Source: Ctenosaura bakeri
Taxonomy: Eukaryota > Chordata > Lepidosauria > Squamata > Iguanidae
Direction: 5' to 3'
Length of the DNA stretch: 64,000 bases
Assembly (NCBI GenBank): GCA_948474755.1
Contig: CAOLHI010000933.1
Coordinates: forward strand, 1 to 64,000
Positions 60,301-64,000 of this stretch are shown piece after piece (the stretch's first letter is position 1; every line of letters begins with the position of its first letter). Below the pieces are notes generated by a model. That model ran no database searches and had not been told where the DNA came from. It saw only the letters and a list, made by a program, of their open reading frames with translations. The translations under genes were made by a program, and so were the position numbers.

Positions 60301-60509
60301 CCAAAATGTAATCACTTTTGGGAGCTCTGTTTTAGTTTAACATTATTAAAACCAGTCTCACAGATATATTCCTCCTTGGTTTAATAAAGATATGTGGAAA
60401 TGAATGAAAAGAAATGAAATGTAAAAATATCTATTCAAAATGAAGTACAGTGAATAAATATTTTGTAAAAAATAAGAATCCTGTTGGCTCAAGTCAAAGA
60501 TTGCCTAAC
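57390..60509. other. Intronic sequence without recognised transposon
   Basis: No gene. The only regular structure is an exact tandem duplication of 23 bp at 58638-58683. Confidence 0.45.
58638..58683 (+). repeat. Exact tandem duplication of a 23-bp unit
   Basis: The unit starting CTTCAGTGCCTGCTGGTCC occurs at 58638-58660 and again at 58661-58683 without a difference. Confidence 0.9.
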
Positions 60510-60695
60510 CCAGCATCCTGTTTCCTATCATAGAATCAAGAGAATCATAGAATGGTAGAGTTAGAAGAGACCACAGGGGCCATTGAGTCCAACCCCCTGC
60601 TATGCAGGAACACCCAACAAAGCATTCCCAACAGATGACCATCCAGCCTCTGCTTAAAAACCTCCAAAGAAAACTCCACCATACTCCGAGGCAGC
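60510..60695 (-). mobile_element. CR1 LINE, short 3' end
   Basis: The last 180 bp or so of the same CR1 family as 20587-21191. The plus strand shows AATCATAGAATGGTAGAGTT, AGAGACCACAGGGGCCATTG and AGTCCAACCCCCTGCTATGC. Terminal ATTCTATG-type repeat at 60526-60555. Confidence 0.85.
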
Positions 60696-61139
60696 ACAAT
60701 AGAATACAATAGAAGCCAACCAGATACCTCTGAGAAGTTAAAAAACAACAAATGGTATCCTCCTGCTTGCATTTCCCAGAAACGGGTGTACGGAAACATA
60801 CTGCCTCTAATACTGGAGGCAATATACAACCGTGACAACTGGTAGCATTTGGTGGCCTTATCCTCCATGAATCCCTCTGAGCCATTATTAAAGATGTTTA
60901 CACTGGTGGACATTTTCAAATCTTGTAGAAATAAATTCAGTTCTGTGCACTATAATGGGATGGGCAACTGTGAAGAGCACTAGGGATTATTTACTGCTGG
61001 ACAAATTAGCCTCTCTTTCTACATAGAAATGGCAGAAGTCAATTTTTGGTAGATCTTAGAAAATGGGTATTTTGATATCAAACAGTGCAATGTGGGCTGC
61101 AGCTTTTCTGAGAGGTGAATTGCCACTCCAAGAGGCTTC
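60696..61139. other. Intronic sequence without recognised feature
   Basis: No gene or nameable repeat. A short ATAGAATACAAT-type duplication borders the CR1 end. Confidence 0.4.
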
Positions 61140-61347
61140 TAAGGCCATTTCCGCACTGAAGTGTTAAAGTGCTGCTATTCCACTTTCAATGCCCTGTGGA
61201 ATTCTGGGGTTTGTAGTTTACTGAGACCAAAGAGCTCTCTGGCTGAGAATTTGAAGTACCCTCCCCTAAACTACAAACCCCAGAATTCCATAGGAGGTTG
61301 ATAGTGGAATAGCAGCACTTTAACACTGTAGTGCGGAAATGGTGTAA
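61140..61347. mobile_element. Palindromic MITE (copy 2, well preserved)
   Basis: Near-perfect inverted arms: left CCATTTCCGCACTGAAGTGT, TAAAGTGCTGCTATTCCACT; right AGTGGAATAGCAGCACTTTA, ACACTGTAGTGCGGAAATGG. The inner arms are GAATTCTGGGGTTTGTAGTT and AACTACAAACCCCAGAATTC. The whole element could fold into one hairpin. Clear target duplications were not found. Confidence 0.85.
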
Positions 61348-61435
61348 GAAGGACAACTAATATTTTGGGAAACAGTAAAAAGGGGGCCCAGAGAGTCTAG
61401 AGGAGCCAAGGGCCACAAAAAGAGCATGGGGCCAC

Positions 61436-61770
61436 ACAGACTGATAGATTTGGAAGGTACCACAAGGGCCTTCTAGTCTAGCCATCTGCCATTCAGGAAT
61501 ACACAACCAAAGAACTCTTGAAAGATAGCCATTCAGCCTCTGTTTAAAGACCTCCAAAGAAGAAGACTTTGCCACCCTCTGTTCCACTGTTGAACAGCTC
61601 TTATCATCAAGAAGTTCTTCCCAATGTTTCAGTGGATTTTTCCCCCAATTTGAATCTATTGGTTTGAGTTCAGTCTCTGGAATGGTAGAAAACAAGCTTG
61701 CTTCATCTTCTATGTAACACCCCTTCTGATATTTAGATACGGCTACTACTTTGCTCACCCTTCACTATAT
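61436..61770 (-). mobile_element. CR1 LINE 3' end (diverged subfamily)
   Basis: A minus-strand frame (61758-61357) shows SKVVAVSKYQKGCYIEDEAS, SNWGKNPLKHWEELLDDKSC and SSSLEVFKQRLNGYLSR, the CR1 ORF2 tail. Plus strand GATTTGGAAGGTACCACAAG marks the 3' end. More diverged than the copy at 20587. Confidence 0.8.
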
Positions 61771-61779
61771 GAAGAATAT

Positions 61780-61910
61780 CAAAACTCTTATTTTTTCTGT
61801 CCTGAATCTCCCACTGTTCAGCTTAATTACACATCCCATTCCAGTATTATGGGATTAGAAGAAAAACTTCTTCCAGTCCACCTGTATCTTGCCTAATGCA
61901 TAAACCCCAC
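61780..61910 (-). mobile_element. CR1/L3-like LINE 3' fragment
   Basis: Plus-strand TCCTGAATCTCCCACTGTTC, CCAGTATTATGGGATTAGAA and GAAAAACTTCTTCCAGTCCA are shared with the family at 32925-33345. Confidence 0.45.
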
Positions 61911-62769
<859 letters not shown>

Positions 62770-64000
62770 CTATAGAGGAAATGAAAAAAAAATAATAGAG
62801 ACTAATCAAGATTAGGTGAATTGGAGATATCATTTGGAATCTTGAAGGGCAGTGCTGTTCAAGCTGAAGAATCAAGAGGTTCTTCAGGAGCTAATCAGGA
62901 CAAGCTAATCAATGATAATGTCAGCGAAGGTCAGGTTTCTTAAAAGACTGGGAAGTGTTGAGCAAATTCTTTGCTCTGTATTTTGACTGTAGGACCCAAC
63001 AGGCCTGGAAAATGTTAATCCTTCAGAACATTCTGGAATACTCTTGTCTCTTATGGTAAGGAAATTAGTGTGGAAAGGGTTCCCTGTACACTCTGAAGTA
63101 TGGTTGAATGGAAACTTTTGGGTGTTTCTGTTTGATGCACAAGTACAAAGCCAAATTACTCCATAAAAATAAACAACAGTGAAACTTCGTTGCTTTGTTT
63201 GCCCTGTGTGGACTGTATCTTTCACCCTTTCTCTACAACACAGAGCTAAAATGGTATATCGGTAAGACCGTATATCAGCATATTGGTAAGACATTTGCTG
63301 AGTTGACAGTTCAAAGCCCCATTCCCTCAAAGGCAGCATGTCCCAAGCAAGACTACTTCCACTAGTGTTGAATCCTATCAACAATCCTTGCAACAAAACA
63401 TTTAGGATAGTAGATTAATAATTATGTCAAAATACAACTTCTGTAGCAGGCTATTATTTGCAGTCTTAAAATATTTCACAAGTATTATTCTATCTTGTGA
63501 ATATCAATGTCCACTGATCTCCTATCAAATTTCTGTGAATACTGGTATCTGACCACAGGTTGCCTTAAGGCAATATCTGACCAGAGCCTTGTACTTGACA
63601 GAACAGTACTGATGGCTCATGGCAATGATACATCTTCCTGGGAGCTAAGATGGCCCCTGAATACTAAGAGACAGTTGAAAAGGATGATTCATTTTTACTC
63701 CCCCGTTAGGACAGTAGGGAGCAAGCTAGCAAATAACAGACATTATTCATTGACATTTACATGAAAAGGCAAGTGTTACAGACTAACACAAGAGCAAGTG
63801 CTCTGACTTTGGCCTTTGTAAACTAACTACTTTAAGCAGTGCCACCTATCACTTTCTTGAGATCTGATATGGCAACAGTGGACCTTGGCTATTCCTTGAA
63901 GTGCTTAAGCTGTGTTGAAGATGCACAGCCGTATTTAATCTGTATGTTTGTAAATAAACTCAGTTATGAAATGACAAACACTCTCATTGGTATCTTTCCA
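62770..64000 (-). other. HCN1: HCN1 intron 2 (partial)
   Basis: This is the sequence upstream of the exon 3 acceptor in HCN1 orientation. I see no exon and no clear repeat in it. Exon 2, which ends near QWEE in other vertebrates, must lie beyond the right edge. Confidence 0.75.

Noticed and set aside
61140..61347. Target duplication for the palindromic MITE
   Set aside because: TTCTAAGG on the left and TGTAAGAAGG on the right are only loosely alike; I could not define an exact duplication.

Overview
The window is vertebrate nuclear DNA, most likely from a squamate reptile (lizard). It is about 43 kb of intron, plus parts of two flanking introns, of the gene HCN1 on the minus strand. HCN1 encodes a hyperpolarisation-activated cation channel. 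Two exons are visible, at 62608-62769 (162 nt) and 19369-19587 (219 nt). Together they encode the S4-S5 linker, S5, turret, pore helix, CIGYG filter, S6 and the start of the C-linker. The lizard assignment rests on the repeats: CR1, L2 and Vingi-like LINEs, a DIRS element, tRNA-derived SINEs and many MITEs in one intron. No other host gene was recognised.

Layout: 1-19368 is HCN1 intron 4. It holds a 760-bp hAT-type MITE with an 8-bp target duplication (467-1226), a full-length Vingi/ingi-like LINE on the plus strand (3480-9918, 11-bp target duplication), a decayed Tc1-like transposon, SINEs and Tigger-like MITEs. Exon 4 lies at 19369-19587. Intron 3 (19588-62607) carries CR1 and L2 fragments, more Tigger-like MITEs, palindromic MITEs and a complete, GC- and CpG-rich DIRS retrotransposon on the minus strand (51304-57389). 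Exon 3 is at 62608-62769, and the start of intron 2 fills the rest.

The two large retroelements are the main interest. In the LINE, ORF1 and ORF2 share one frame and are separated only by a TGA. The stop context is CAA TGA CAA TCA, which fits the TMV-type stop-CAR-YYA readthrough motif, and ORF2 has no AUG ahead of its endonuclease. In the DIRS element, the RT/RNase H frame also lacks an AUG ahead of its conserved part. It lies +1 to gag, and the gag stop reads CGG TTT TGA C, which resembles the +1 shift site of bacterial release factor 2. Both elements therefore appear to make their polymerase by recoding at a UGA-C stop. The LINE ORF1 also carries a canonical PCNA-binding (PIP) box, and its 5' end shares 18 nt with the 5' end of mammalian L1, including a YY1 site. 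The DIRS Gag carries an SR-protein-like RS domain.

The LINE appears intact. The DIRS RT and recombinase frames are open, but its gag seems to need a -1 shift near 56750, which is probably a small deletion.
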